64,000 nucleotides of DNA from Neobacillus paridis (GCF_016765675.1 NZ_JAESWB010000181.1:226984-290983), one strand, 5' to 3'. Shown: positions 16,385 to 26,663, counted from the stretch's first letter. Numbers and translations are program-made. The notes: a model not told the origin generated them from the sequence alone.

Positions 16385-16465
16385 TTAACGAAGCCTAATA
16401 TCATTCTGTAGAAGATCAATATTATTCCAGATCCAGAAAAATAAACAGGTCAATTAACTTTACAA

Positions 16466-16601
16466 AAGGGGCTGTCCGAAAAGTGGTTTTTCAGCCCCAA
16501 AATTAAAAATAGAAAAACCCAAGAATGTTGATAATATCAGCATTCTTGGGTTTTTATTTTCGGTGTTTTTTACTCAAAAATGGACTTTCGGACAGCCCCT
16601 T
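16466..16601. mobile_element. MITE-like element / IS-end hairpin
   Basis: A 136-bp non-coding segment with near-perfect terminal inverted repeats: AAGGGGCTGTCCGAAAAGT on the left and ACTTTCGGACAGCCCCTT on the right. Inside is a strong stem-loop (AACCCAAGAATG/CATTCTTGGGTT) with T-runs that can terminate transcription in either direction. GGGGCTGTCC-type ends recur in Bacillaceae insertion sequences, so this looks like a MITE or IS remnant now doubling as terminator between the amidohydrolase and walJ. No target-site duplication is evident. Confidence 0.6.
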
Positions 16602-16678
16602 CACTTTACTTTAAATTAATCAATCTTTTGTCAAATACCTTTATTAAACAATTACGATGGCATTCTCATTTTTCGATT

Positions 16679-17473
16679 CTATACTGCCGTTAAAATGGTC
16701 GGGGTCTTCGGGTCTGTATCATAAAGCCCAAATTGTTCGCCTACAATGATCCCGCGGCTTTCTAATGTTTGGGTCACCGACATTCTTGCCAAATCCTTCA
16801 TATTATTATCCATGCTTAAGTGGGCAAGATACACTTTTTTTGTCCGGTCGCCAATGACCTCACTCATCGCAAGTGCCGCGTCTTCATTGGAGACGTGTCC
16901 GACATCACTTAAAATTCTTCGTTTAAGATTCCACGGATAGCGGCCCATCCTGAGCATTTGCACATCATGATTCGATTCAAACACATACACATCGGCATTT
17001 GAGATGATTCCTTTCATTCGGTCGCTGACATATCCGGTATCAGTAATTAACACCAGTTTTTTTCCGGAATGATGGAAGATATAAAACATTGGCTCTGCAG
17101 CATCGTGCGAAACACCAAATGATTCAATCTCAATCGAACCAAAACTTTTTACCGATTCCATGTTAAACACAAACTTCTGCTCGGTTGGAATGACGCCGAC
17201 TGCGTGTTCCATGGCCTGCCATGTCTTTTCATTGGCATAGACCGGTAATTTATATTTGCGTGCCAAGACGCCGATTCCTTTTATATGGTCACTATGTTCA
17301 TGGGTGACAAAAATCGCAGAAAGCTTGCTGGGATCACGGTCAATTTGTTGAAAAAGAGCATCCATCTGCTTTCCGCTAAAACCCGCATCTACCAAAAAGG
17401 AATGTTCGTCTGACTCGACGTAAAGGGCGTTGCCCGTACTGCCGCTGGCCAGGATGCTGTAACGTAAAGACAT
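16679..17473 (-). CDS. walJ: WalJ (YycJ) metallo-beta-lactamase-fold exonuclease-like protein
   Basis: A 264-residue MBL-fold protein, last gene of the wal operon. The metal-binding motif THEHSDH (about 57-63) and the downstream HLSMDN (about 218) are intact, as is the N-terminal [10 protein letters not shown]. YycJ homologues are reported to be 5'-3' exonucleases in mismatch repair, and the gene is linked to cell-division coordination; the precise role is debated. It starts 7 bases after walI ends. The MITE-like terminator lies downstream. Confidence 0.93.
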   Translation of the reverse strand: MSLRYSILASGSTGNALYVESDEHSFLVDAGFSGKQMDALFQQIDRDPSKLSAIFVTHEHSDHIKGIGVLARKYKLPVYANEKTWQAMEHAVGVIPTEQKFVFNMESVKSFGSIEIESFGVSHDAAEPMFYIFHHSGKKLVLITDTGYVSDRMKGIISNADVYVFESNHDVQMLRMGRYPWNLKRRILSDVGHVSNEDAALAMSEVIGDRTKKVYLAHLSMDNNMKDLARMSVTQTLESRGIIVGEQFGLYDTDPKTPTILTAV

Positions 17474-17479
17474 GCTAAC

Positions 17480-18280
17480 TCACTCCACACTCATTTTTTC
17501 ATCACTATTAAAATCAATAATCTGACCTTCGAAGGCATTGACAAACAAACTTTCCTTGCCATTTACCTCAAAGCGCCAGGTTGGGGCCAAAACTTGGGAT
17601 GCTGCTAACTGAATGAGTGTCGAATAACCAAGCTCAACCTTGGTAATTTTACTTTTCGGCTTCAGGAGTCCCTTTTGATGCAGCGTTTCAATTACCTTTA
17701 ATGGAGAAAGAATTTCCTCCTTCTTAGCTGCCATACCTTCTATTCCTTCCAAATAACTTTGTTGATAGGCAACAACCTGATTCTTCACATTAAACTTAAA
17801 AGAAATCATCCCATTAATATTATGATATAATGGGAGGTTGTCATATTGTTGAAAATAGGTAATCGTCTGCTGCTTATCATTTTTTTCCCAAAATTGATAT
17901 TGATCGCCATATAACACGTGACCCTTCAAAAAAGCCGTCAGTTCCGCAGGTTCAAACTTTGAACTTAATTGCAGCGGTTTTTCCAAATTTGCAATTAAAA
18001 CAGTACTCGGTTCCTTTGAAGCAATCCTTTGTCCTGTTAATTTCTTCGTATCCTCTGCGGTAAAAACTTTAGGTGTCGCACCTAAATATTTCGCTTTAAT
18101 TAATGTTTTTGGCAGCTCGCCAAAGGTAATTTCGTCCGCCTTCAATTTTTCTTCAAACGAAGCATCGCTCATAATCTCATATTTATTGGCATCACGGATT
18201 TTCAGGAATTGATATAAAAGGTAGACATCCAGGACCAAAAACGTAATGATAAAAATGGTTTTAATTTTACTCCAATCCAT
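17480..18280 (-). CDS. walI: WalI (YycI), membrane modulator of WalK
   Basis: A 266-residue protein with a single N-terminal transmembrane helix (about 6-25) and an extracytoplasmic YycI domain. WalI and WalH interact with WalK through their membrane helices and restrain its kinase activity. The ATG at 18280 lies inside the 3' end of walH (14-base overlap) behind a G-rich Shine-Dalgarno stretch, which fits the operon's tight coupling. The alternative start six codons upstream lacks a better site. Confidence 0.92.
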   Translation of the reverse strand: MDWSKIKTIFIITFLVLDVYLLYQFLKIRDANKYEIMSDASFEEKLKADEITFGELPKTLIKAKYLGATPKVFTAEDTKKLTGQRIASKEPSTVLIANLEKPLQLSSKFEPAELTAFLKGHVLYGDQYQFWEKNDKQQTITYFQQYDNLPLYHNINGMISFKFNVKNQVVAYQQSYLEGIEGMAAKKEEILSPLKVIETLHQKGLLKPKSKITKVELGYSTLIQLAASQVLAPTWRFEVNGKESLFVNAFEGQIIDFNSDEKMSVE

Positions 18281-19589
18281 GTCCCGGTCCCCCCCCATCT
18301 TTCGTTGTAATCATTTCCCATTGATTATCGTAGCGATAGTACCAGGCGGGCTTTAAGAGGATCAGCTTACTCCCCTCCGGATCCTTTTCCATGTGATAAC
18401 CTAATACGATTTGTTCAAGAAGCTCCGGTTTATAGTTTGGCCTATCTTTTACCATTTCCAGCGCTTCATATCCTGACGAACTGATAACGCTTTTGGCCTC
18501 TGTTGTTAATTGCAGCTCCAAGGAAATGTTCGGACGAATATATTTATTAAGTTCATTTCGGCCCCACACCTCGGTGATTTCCGAAAGTCCTACATCATTG
18601 AATACTGGCAAGCCATCCTTGCTATACAATCGAAAGGTAACCATTCGCTTATATTCATCCTTGGCAGCATAGCGGAATTGATCAGTCCACCCGCCGTGTT
18701 CATTGACAAAATCAATGCTGCGCTTCACCAAATCATAAGCATTTTCCGTATAATTATCCTCTGCTGTTGGATTTACATAAGACAACATGTTTTTATCATT
18801 TATAATCGTCAATTTACTTGAGTCATTTGTATACTCTTCCCCGTTGGTTAGTATACTTTTTTTGACAAAACTTGGGTCACTAAAGAGCGCTTCCTTAAAT
18901 TCCTCAGAATCAAGGGTTTTCGGCACATACTTGTACATAATCATTTTTGTTTCATTCTTAGGAAGAAAAATCGTCCGTGTATTTGTCGGATTATAAGCAA
19001 AATAGACAGGATACTCATCACCATTTTTAAAAAAGCTGCGATAAAAAGCATTAAGATTAGCCAGTGAAATATTACTAATGTAAACATCGCGATTTTTCGA
19101 GGAAACAAAATAGACAATCCCGTTTTCTTTTTCGGAATGTTCCACATTAATCACAATTCGATCAAAGTTAAACGATGGGACTTTCCTTTGTTTGATGTTT
19201 AGGACACTTCGATATAATTCAATTGGTACTTCATCGGGAAAAATGATTTCAGCATTACCGCTGCCATGGACCAACTGATTAAAATTATTCACCTTGTCTG
19301 TATAATTTTTTAAATCGAAAAAAGTCCATTTGCTTAATTCCTTGATGACTTTTTCCAATTCTCCATCATTATACGTGCCATAATGCTTGCCATTAATATG
19401 AAACATTGCTAGGTCGGGACGGATAATTTTCTTGACTTCCTGTTTTTTACTCAAGGTTACTTCATTGACATAATTACGGCTTTTCATTGTTTCGTAATCA
19501 GGCTGATATGTCCAAAGATTCCAGGTTAATAAAATACTGACCAAGACTAAGATTGTCAGAATAACCGATTTGATTGTTTCGTATCTCAT
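18267..19589 (-). CDS. walH: WalH (YycH), membrane modulator of WalK
   Basis: A 440-residue protein with one N-terminal transmembrane helix (about 8-26) followed by a large extracytoplasmic YycH domain. It partners WalI in controlling the WalK sensor. The ATG at 19589 overlaps the walK stop codon (ATGA), which is why it is preferred to the ATG two codons upstream. The sequence ends GGPGHGLE, overlapping walI. Confidence 0.93.
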   Translation of the reverse strand: MRYETIKSVILTILVLVSILLTWNLWTYQPDYETMKSRNYVNEVTLSKKQEVKKIIRPDLAMFHINGKHYGTYNDGELEKVIKELSKWTFFDLKNYTDKVNNFNQLVHGSGNAEIIFPDEVPIELYRSVLNIKQRKVPSFNFDRIVINVEHSEKENGIVYFVSSKNRDVYISNISLANLNAFYRSFFKNGDEYPVYFAYNPTNTRTIFLPKNETKMIMYKYVPKTLDSEEFKEALFSDPSFVKKSILTNGEEYTNDSSKLTIINDKNMLSYVNPTAEDNYTENAYDLVKRSIDFVNEHGGWTDQFRYAAKDEYKRMVTFRLYSKDGLPVFNDVGLSEITEVWGRNELNKYIRPNISLELQLTTEAKSVISSSGYEALEMVKDRPNYKPELLEQIVLGYHMEKDPEGSKLILLKPAWYYRYDNQWEMITTKDGGGPGHGLE

Positions 19590-21412
19590 GACCATTCATC
19601 CTCTTCAGTACTCTCATACGGCAGCGAAAAAGCAATGGTTGTTCCTTTCCCTTCTCTGCTTTTTGCCCAAATTTTGCCGCCATGAACCTTTATGATTTCC
19701 TTGGCAATGGCTAGTCCAAGTCCTGTACCGCCCAATTTACGGGTTCTAGCTTTATCGACGCGATAAAACCGATCAAATATTTTTCCAAGACTCTCTTTTG
19801 GAATGCCAACACCTTCATCTGTCACACTAACAATGATATTGTCGCCTTTTTCTTTGATCGCGAAGGTGATCTGTCCGCCTTCTGGTGAATACTTTAAGGC
19901 ATTTGAGATAATGTTGTAGAGCACCTGTGTCATCTTATCTTCATCCACTTCCACAAAGATGGCATGGTTCGGCAGCATCCGTTTAAAGGTGACATTTTGC
20001 TGCTTAGACATTTCGAACCGGTCAATAATACGGTCATAGAAAACGACAAAATTGACCCATTCCTTATTGAGTTTATAGTCGATACTATCCATTTTCGATA
20101 GCTGCAACAGATCATTGACAAGACGGATCATTCTTTCCGTTTCGGTTCGTGTCACCTCTATAAACCCCGGAGCAATTTCCTTATCGCTCCAGGCGCCATC
20201 AGCCAATGCTTCCAAGTAGCTGCGCATCGTCGTCAACGGTGTCCTTAACTCATGTGAAACATTGGCGACGAATTCTCTTCGTTCAGCATCAATTTTCTCC
20301 TGTTCGGTAATATCGTGGAGGACAGCAATTAATCCATTGACAAAACCGGTTTCTTTTTGAATCACAGAAAAATTGGCCCGAAGAATATATGGTCCATTTT
20401 TTGTACTATAATCCAAAATTAAGGAATCCTTTTCTTCTAGTAGATCCTCAAACGTATTGGTGCCTTCCAAGCCTAGAACGGAGACAATCGGCTGGGAAAG
20501 AACTGTTTCACGTGAAACATCCAGCATTTCGGTAGCAGGATCATTTATCAAGATCACACGGCCTTTCCGATCCGTGGCAATCACGCCATCCGTCATGAAC
20601 GACAAGACCGATGACAGCTTTCTTCGTTCCCCCTCTGTCATCGCTTGGGCTTCCTGCAGTTTTTTGGTTAAATGATTAAAGGTTGTCGCAAGCGTGCCAA
20701 TTTCATCGTTACCGTACACTCTAACCTTCCGGGAAAAGTTCCCCTTCGCCATTGCCAACGCCTGTTTCTTCATATCAGCGATAGGCTTTGCCACTGTTTG
20801 AGCCAGCAAAACTCCGAGCACTGCGGTAATTGATAAAGCAATTGCCGTCCCTTTGGCAAAAATACTATTTATCGTCTTCATTTGGGTAAAAACACTTTCT
20901 ATTTTTGCCACTAAATAAATGGCGCCAAGAACTTTATTGCCGGACTTGATGGGGGTGGAGAGAACCCAAATCCGATGACCAGTCTGGGGATCAATTTGAA
21001 TCACACTTTGGTCCTCTTCCAACACCATTGATTGTTTAATTCGCAGTTCTGTCGTTCGCTGCCCGACAACTCCTTGATTATTAGTCTCAGATGTCCCCAA
21101 AATTTTCAGCGACCGGCCTTCAATTACCTGCACTTCTGAAATATCCACTGCTTTAAAATCACGAAGAATTTTGCCGATACTATCTTCAAGTGTCGGATCT
21201 TCAGGTGTTCTTTCTTTTTCCATTTCCTCACGAATATTATAAGCAAGCAAATTTACCCGTTCTTTAATCGATGTTTGAAAATTGGTCCTGAGGGTTGTCT
21301 CAAGCTGTTTGACAAAATAAACACCGATTACTTGCATTGCTACTAAAATAAGGAGGACATAGATGATCACAATTTTAACATGTATAGAGCGAAAGAAACC
21401 AACCTTTTTCAC
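19586..21412 (-). CDS. walK: WalK (YycG) sensor histidine kinase
   Basis: A 608-residue essential sensor kinase. Order: transmembrane helix 1 (about 10-33), extracellular PAS-like sensor (about 35-180), helix 2 (about 183-205), HAMP, cytosolic PAS (about 265-370), HisKA with phospho-acceptor in NVSHELRTPL (about 385), and HATPase with NALKYSPEGG, DEGVGIP and GTGLGLAI. WalK phosphorylates WalR in response to peptidoglycan cleavage state and drives autolysin genes. It follows walR by 6 bases. A perfect parS site lies within the coding sequence (20504-20519). Confidence 0.97.
   Translation of the reverse strand: MKKVGFFRSIHVKIVIIYVLLILVAMQVIGVYFVKQLETTLRTNFQTSIKERVNLLAYNIREEMEKERTPEDPTLEDSIGKILRDFKAVDISEVQVIEGRSLKILGTSETNNQGVVGQRTTELRIKQSMVLEEDQSVIQIDPQTGHRIWVLSTPIKSGNKVLGAIYLVAKIESVFTQMKTINSIFAKGTAIALSITAVLGVLLAQTVAKPIADMKKQALAMAKGNFSRKVRVYGNDEIGTLATTFNHLTKKLQEAQAMTEGERRKLSSVLSFMTDGVIATDRKGRVILINDPATEMLDVSRETVLSQPIVSVLGLEGTNTFEDLLEEKDSLILDYSTKNGPYILRANFSVIQKETGFVNGLIAVLHDITEQEKIDAERREFVANVSHELRTPLTTMRSYLEALADGAWSDKEIAPGFIEVTRTETERMIRLVNDLLQLSKMDSIDYKLNKEWVNFVVFYDRIIDRFEMSKQQNVTFKRMLPNHAIFVEVDEDKMTQVLYNIISNALKYSPEGGQITFAIKEKGDNIIVSVTDEGVGIPKESLGKIFDRFYRVDKARTRKLGGTGLGLAIAKEIIKVHGGKIWAKSREGKGTTIAFSLPYESTEEDEWS
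20504..20519. promoter_or_regulatory. parS site inside walK
   Basis: TGTTTCACGTGAAACA, a perfect 16-bp palindrome identical to the ParB(Spo0J) loading site. About 32 kb left of oriC, inside the walK reading frame. Confidence 0.95.
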
Positions 21413-21418
21413 AAGTCA

Positions 21419-22129
21419 TTACTCCTGTTCGGGATTCCGTAAATAATATCCCACCCCGCGTCTAGTGACAATCCATGCTGGGTGGCTTGGGTTATCTTCG
21501 ATTTTTTCACGGAGACGCCTTACTGTAACATCAACGGTTCGAACGTCACCGTAATAATCATAGCCCCAAACGGTTTGCAGCAAATGCTCCCTAGTCATGA
21601 CTTGACCAATATGCTGCGCCAGATAGTAAAGCAATTCAAACTCCCGGTGCGTTAATTCAATTGTTTCCCCGCGTTTGGATACAATATAGGCATCCGGATG
21701 GATCACAAGCGTGCCAATTGAAACTTCATTCGTATCATTTTCTGTCTCGGATTGAGAAATCACTTGCTGATGGCGGCGCAGGTTTGCTTTTACCCGGGCA
21801 ATCAGTTCTCTTGTGCCAAATGGCTTTGTCACATAGTCGTCAGCACCTAGTTCAAGCCCCAAAACTTTATCAATTTCTGAATCCTTGGCCGTCAACATAA
21901 TAATTGGCATTTCATAATTTTTCCTTATTTCCCTGCATACTTCCATACCATCTTTGCCAGGAAGCATAATATCGAGAAGGATGAGGTCAGGTTGTACTTC
22001 TTCTACTAAATTAAGTGCCTCATTGCCGTCATATGCACAATAAACGAGATACCCTTCTTTTCTCAGATTAAACTGGAGGATATCTGCAATTGGCTTTTCA
22101 TCATCAACTATGAGAATCTTCTTTTCCAT
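21419..22129 (-). CDS. walR: WalR (YycF) response regulator
   Basis: A 236-residue OmpR-type response regulator: receiver domain (phospho-Asp in [10 protein letters not shown], about 53; acidic DDE near residues 9-11; conserved Lys in VTKPFG) and a C-terminal winged helix (about 135-230, ending YYLRNPEQE). It controls cell-wall hydrolase genes through TGTWAH direct repeats. The start at [11 protein letters not shown] is preceded by GGAGAGGAGT; the six-codon upstream extension is not supported. First gene of walRKHIJ. Confidence 0.97.
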   Translation of the reverse strand: MEKKILIVDDEKPIADILQFNLRKEGYLVYCAYDGNEALNLVEEVQPDLILLDIMLPGKDGMEVCREIRKNYEMPIIMLTAKDSEIDKVLGLELGADDYVTKPFGTRELIARVKANLRRHQQVISQSETENDTNEVSIGTLVIHPDAYIVSKRGETIELTHREFELLYYLAQHIGQVMTREHLLQTVWGYDYYGDVRTVDVTVRRLREKIEDNPSHPAWIVTRRGVGYYLRNPEQE

Positions 22130-22300
22130 ACCGTTACTCCTCTCCATAATGTGAAACTCTAATCTATCTTACATATTGCGAAAAGTCATAACTATTCTAT
22201 TTTACTTTACCATTATTTTCGCCTAAATTCATCAATTAGAAGTATTTAACAACGAAAAGTGAAGTACCTAGCTGATTTTCTCTGACGTCAGATTAAAATG

Positions 22301-22330
22301 AAAAAGCCTCCGGCATTATGAGCCAGAGAC
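22301..22330 (-). terminator. Terminator after the M23 endopeptidase gene
   Basis: On the minus strand CTCTGGC and GCCGGAG arms surround a 7-base loop (TCATAAT) and are followed by GC and TTTTT. It lies between the endopeptidase and walR, so walR has its own promoter in the ~170 bp after it. Confidence 0.8.
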
Positions 22331-22368
22331 ATTGATTGCGCCCGCATTAGCGTGGAATCTCTCTAATT

Positions 22369-23787
22369 TTATCTGTTTATATATTTCAAAGGGTTGACTA
22401 GGCCACCGTTTTTATATACTTCAAAATGTAAATGGACACCTGTGGAATTTCCCGTGGAACCCATAATACCGATTGCCATCCCTTTGGAAACGGCTTGCCC
22501 AGCTTTTACCTTAAGCGACGACATATGGCCATATAATGTGCGAAATCCATTCCGATGATCGATGATGATTCGATTTCCATAGCCGCTTCCCCAACCAGCA
22601 GCCACCACTACACCATTATCGGCTGCTTTAATGGTTCTGTCACTTGGCCTTGCAATGTCAATTCCTTTATGCAATTTACCCCAGCGATACCCCATTTGAC
22701 TGGAAATATAGCCGCCAACTGTCGGCCAGGCAAAGTCTCCTTCACCTCGGGAAGGAATAACCTTCGTTCCCTTGACAACAACACGGTTTACCGGCTGCTT
22801 AAGAGTTTGTTGGCTAACTTTTTCCTTATAGGTTTCGGTGCCGTTTTGTTCGGTAATATTATAGATTACCGATTGCAGCCCATCCTTGCCTTCTTGGGTT
22901 ATTTTTGTATGCCCTTTGGTTAAACTTGAGTTTTCAACCGTTTTGGTAGCAAACGGAATGGTTTCTTTTTTCTTTGTTTCCTTTTCCACGATTACCTCCA
23001 ATAATGGGGTAAGTGTGGTAACATTCATTTCTTGACCAATTTTTAAAAGTGTTTTCTCTGAAAGCTGCGGGTTCAATTCTAAGAGGTCTTTTAGCTTTAA
23101 GCCATGCTGCCCGGCAATTGATTCAAGTGTATCGCCGTTCTGAACCGTATATTTTCTATCTTGTACTGTTCCTTTTTGCAAATAGGTGACGGCATCCCTA
23201 ATCGTCAAAATTTTTTCAGGCTCAACGTTCTGTTCGCTGACAAAAACATTTTTAGAAAAATGAACGTCTACTATCCGCGTCTCATCATCCTTTAATGGTG
23301 GTAAAGCCTTATCCAGGGAAGACTTTCTAGCTTCAAGCTCCTCTAATTGATCCTTGGAAACATATTGAAGCATAAGGTTTCTCATAACCTCCTGGGCAGT
23401 TTCTTTACGATCTAGATAAACTACTGGCTTTCCATCAATCACAATGGCCGCGGCTTGAATCTTTATCTGAAATACATCCTTTAAGGTTTTGATTGGTTGA
23501 GTGCCTTTAGCAGTATTGGATAAAACACCTTCTGGTATGTATAGGTCTTTGGGATCAGATGTTGGTTGAGATTTGCTGATCTCTTCTGGTTTTTCAGACA
23601 TTGGGTTGACGACCTTTTTATTGCTAATATTGCCGGCATATGTACCATTAACATAAACCTGATAGGCATCCGTTTTATCTGTGTTAGCAAAGGCAAGTGG
23701 ACCGGTGCTAAATGCAATTGTCGAGACTGCCAGTGTTGAAATAACTGAAGTCTTTAATATTAAATATCGCTTATTTGAAAAGGCCAT
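22369..23787 (-). CDS. Peptidoglycan endopeptidase: LysM, G5 and M23 domains
   Basis: A 472-residue secreted wall hydrolase. Order: signal peptide (about 1-35), an unassigned region (40-200), LysM (about 210-256, YTVQNGDTLESIAGQHGL), G5 (about 260-340, TIPFATKTVEN), and an M23 lysostaphin-like peptidase domain (about 355-470). The zinc ligands are visible in HKGIDIA and HLHFEVYKNGG, with GYGNRIIIDH between. It should cleave peptide cross-links outside the membrane. Directly upstream of walR, it is a natural WalRK-regulon candidate, though I see only a half-matching WalR box upstream, oriented away from the gene. Confidence 0.92.
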   Translation of the reverse strand: MAFSNKRYLILKTSVISTLAVSTIAFSTGPLAFANTDKTDAYQVYVNGTYAGNISNKKVVNPMSEKPEEISKSQPTSDPKDLYIPEGVLSNTAKGTQPIKTLKDVFQIKIQAAAIVIDGKPVVYLDRKETAQEVMRNLMLQYVSKDQLEELEARKSSLDKALPPLKDDETRIVDVHFSKNVFVSEQNVEPEKILTIRDAVTYLQKGTVQDRKYTVQNGDTLESIAGQHGLKLKDLLELNPQLSEKTLLKIGQEMNVTTLTPLLEVIVEKETKKKETIPFATKTVENSSLTKGHTKITQEGKDGLQSVIYNITEQNGTETYKEKVSQQTLKQPVNRVVVKGTKVIPSRGEGDFAWPTVGGYISSQMGYRWGKLHKGIDIARPSDRTIKAADNGVVVAAGWGSGYGNRIIIDHRNGFRTLYGHMSSLKVKAGQAVSKGMAIGIMGSTGNSTGVHLHFEVYKNGGLVNPLKYINR

Positions 23788-24122
23788 TTTATCCTCCTAA
23801 ACCTTTTAAACTAGTACTCTCATGATCAAAGTCTTCCAGATTTTCAAACCTATTTTACTTTACCATAGTTTTTTTCGAAAAATGTTGCAGTCTTAATAAT
23901 GTAATATAAATGTATAATTGCTGACATTTTCCTATTTTTTATGAAATATGCCAGTAAAATCTACCTATAATTCATTTATTCAACCAGGCTAAAATACCTA
24001 TAATTCAAGGGTTTTACTAGTACTAAGGGGAGGGACATCGTAAACTTATAGATTGGAATATATTGATTTGTGACTGTTAGAAATTGAAGGGCATTTTACA
24101 ATTAGATTAAACCGAAGGGAGC
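23788..24122. other. Intergenic region upstream of the M23 gene
   Basis: About 335 bp between the endopeptidase and the tRNA terminator. It includes TGTAAT-ATAAA-TGTATA (23900-23916), which resembles a WalR box (TGTWAH-N5-TGTWAH) in the second half only and points away from the gene. It also holds a direct repeat of TACCTATAATTCA at 23962 and 23995 (33-bp spacing). No gene is supported. Confidence 0.4.
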
Positions 24123-24155
24123 TAAAAAACGCTTGCCATCTGCAAGCGTTTTTTA
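24123..24155. terminator. Terminator of the tRNA cluster
   Basis: TAAAAAACGCTTGC and GCAAGCGTTTTTTA arms with a short CATCT loop: a strong bidirectional terminator directly after tRNA-Phe on the minus strand. Confidence 0.9.
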
Positions 24156-24162
24156 GAATAGA

Positions 24163-24235
24163 TGGCTCAGGACGGAATCGAACCGCCGACACAAGGATTT
24201 TCAGTCCTTTGCTCTACCGACTGAGCTACTGAGCC
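24163..24235 (-). tRNA. tRNA-Phe (GAA)
   Basis: A 73-nt cloverleaf with acceptor GGCTCAG/CTGAGCC, anticodon loop CTGAAAA (GAA) and T-loop GGTTCGATTCC. CCA is not encoded (the genome continues TC). Last gene of the minus-strand Lys-Glu-Asp-Phe cluster. Confidence 0.97.
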
Positions 24236-24358
24236 ATATGAGGTTATTGTTTCCTAAAACTTGATAGTTCTCGTCCTTCGTCCCCATCTCAGAGGGTCTC
24301 TTCAAGATACAACTCGATGGGTACGCTGAAGCTTATTCAAAGTAGCTTATTCGGACGT

Positions 24359-24387
24359 GCTCTACCGACTGAGCTACTGAGCCATAT
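24359..24387 (-). pseudogene. Truncated tRNA-Phe copy (5' half)
   Basis: A 29-bp stretch identical to the 5' flank and D-arm of tRNA-Phe (24211-24239): acceptor 5' strand and D-stem/loop, same strand. After that the sequence diverges completely, with no anticodon or T-arm. It is a non-functional half-tRNA, separated from the intact gene by about 120 bp. Confidence 0.8.
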
Positions 24388-24417
24388 AAATTTTTTACTG
24401 TACGAAGTTATGTATGG

Positions 24418-24494
24418 TGGCGGTCTGGACGGGACTCGAACCCGCGACCTCCTGCGTGACAGGCAGGCATTCTAACCAGCTGAACTACCAGACC
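24418..24494 (-). tRNA. tRNA-Asp (GTC)
   Basis: A 77-nt cloverleaf including an encoded CCA; acceptor GGTCTGG/CCAGACC, anticodon loop CTGTCAC (GTC), T-loop GGTTCGAGTCC. Confidence 0.97.
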
Positions 24495-24558
24495 AATATT
24501 AATGACGGATCAGCAAGGAGACCGTCCTTGCCAGTCTTTCACCGACCCGCCAAATGCC

Positions 24559-24684
24559 GATGTCTAGCTACAGGCTCCATCGGCTCAAGGTCATAAGCCA
24601 ATCCGTCCAGTAGGTTAAAAAACAACCTTCAGGCCGGCCCGTCTTATGCTTGTCGCCGATTAGCGGGCGCCTTCCGCTTTTCTA
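24559..24684. repeat. Bacillaceae intergenic repeat element between tRNA genes
   Basis: A GC-rich insert with the wording GTCTAGCTACAGG...CATCGGC...AAGGTCATAAG...GCTTATGCTTGTCG...GGCGCCTTCCGCTTTT. I know this pattern as a common non-coding intergenic repeat in Bacillus-related genomes. It includes the stem GCCGATG/CATCGGC. Related wording recurs at 55.85-55.95 kb and, reversed, at 63.74-63.81 kb before the 16S gene. It splits tRNA-Asp from tRNA-Glu. Function unknown. Confidence 0.55.
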
Positions 24685-24685
24685 G

Positions 24686-24757
24686 TGACCCCTACGGGAT
24701 TCGAACCCGTGTTACCGCCGTGAAAGGGCGGTGTCTTAACCGCTTGACCAAGGGGCC
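24686..24757 (-). tRNA. tRNA-Glu (TTC)
   Basis: A 72-nt cloverleaf with acceptor GGCCCCT/AGGGGTC, anticodon loop CTTTCAC (TTC) and T-loop GGTTCGAATCC. CCA is not encoded. Confidence 0.97.
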
Positions 24758-24772
24758 AATTTTGATGAAAAA

Positions 24773-24848
24773 TGGTGAGCCATGAAGGACTCGAACCTTC
24801 GACCCTCTGATTAAAAGTCAGATGCTCTACCGACTGAGCTAATGGCTC
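24773..24848 (-). tRNA. tRNA-Lys (TTT)
   Basis: A 76-nt cloverleaf including an encoded CCA; acceptor GAGCCAT/ATGGCTC, anticodon loop CTTTTAA (TTT), T-loop GGTTCGAGTCC. First tRNA of the cluster. Confidence 0.97.
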
Positions 24849-24948
24849 ATACTACTTTATTATCAGTTTGTGACGACGTTTTTTATCATAGCATGTTTAT
24901 TGTATAAAGTGCAATACTTTTTTAATTCTTTTTATCTTTTTCTTGTAG

Positions 24949-25208
24949 TTTCGTCCTAAAGATATCTTATTAAAGACAATTCTTCTTGTTTTTCTTACAG
25001 TTTTGTCCTTCATAACTCTGATGAAAGACATTTCCCTCGGTTTTCTAACACGTTTTGTCCTTCATAACCTCGATGAAAGACATTTCCCTCGGTTTTCTAA
25101 CACGCTTTGTCCTTCATTACCCCGATGAAAGACATTTCCCCCATCTACCGACCTTATTTTATCCTTCAAAGCTTCGGAAAACAATCTGCTGCTGTCCGTT
25201 AGCAACTC
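24949..25208. repeat. Tandem repeat, five 52-bp units, hairpin-forming
   Basis: Units start at 24949, 25001, 25053, 25105 and 25157, exactly 52 bp apart. The middle three are highly similar (TTTGTCCTTCAT ... ATGAAAGACATTTCCC ... TTTTCTAACA); the outer two are degenerate but in register. Each of the middle units carries TTCAT-N7-ATGAA flanked by GTCC and AGAC, so it folds into a 7-nt-loop hairpin that pairs better on the minus strand (G-U where the plus strand has C-A). It occupies the gap between purA and tRNA-Lys. No coding potential. Confidence 0.9.
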
Positions 25209-25239
25209 AACTTTACCTCTTAGCATCCAATTAAAGTTA

Positions 25240-25269
25240 AAGAAGCCCTCCGAACGCGGAAGGTTTCTT
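25240..25269 (-). terminator. Probable purA terminator
   Basis: AAGAAACCTTCCG and CGGAGGGCTTCTT arms on the minus strand with a 4-base loop, followed by a T-rich but interrupted tail. It lies 16 bases after the purA stop. Confidence 0.6.
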
Positions 25270-25284
25270 AACTCTTCATTACAA

Positions 25285-26628
<1,344 letters not shown>

Positions 26629-26632
26629 CTAT

Positions 26633-26661
26633 AGTGTACCAATATAAACTGCAAAAATCAA
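26633..26661 (-). promoter_or_regulatory. purA promoter
   Basis: On the minus strand TTGATT (-35, 26656-26661), a 17-bp spacer and TACACT (-10, 26633-26638), about 55 bp before the ATG. The spacing is canonical; the -35 match is 4 of 6. Confidence 0.6.
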
Positions 26662-26663
26662 TA

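Noticed and set aside
23900..23916. WalR box upstream of the M23 endopeptidase
   Set aside because: The second half-site deviates (TGTATA) and the orientation is away from the gene; kept only as a note.
24340..24410. Fifth functional tRNA
   Set aside because: Only the 5' acceptor strand and D-arm are present; no anticodon arm, T-arm or 3' acceptor strand.
24949..25208. CRISPR array
   Set aside because: Units are contiguous 52-mers that are similar over their whole length; there are no alternating unique spacers and no cas genes.
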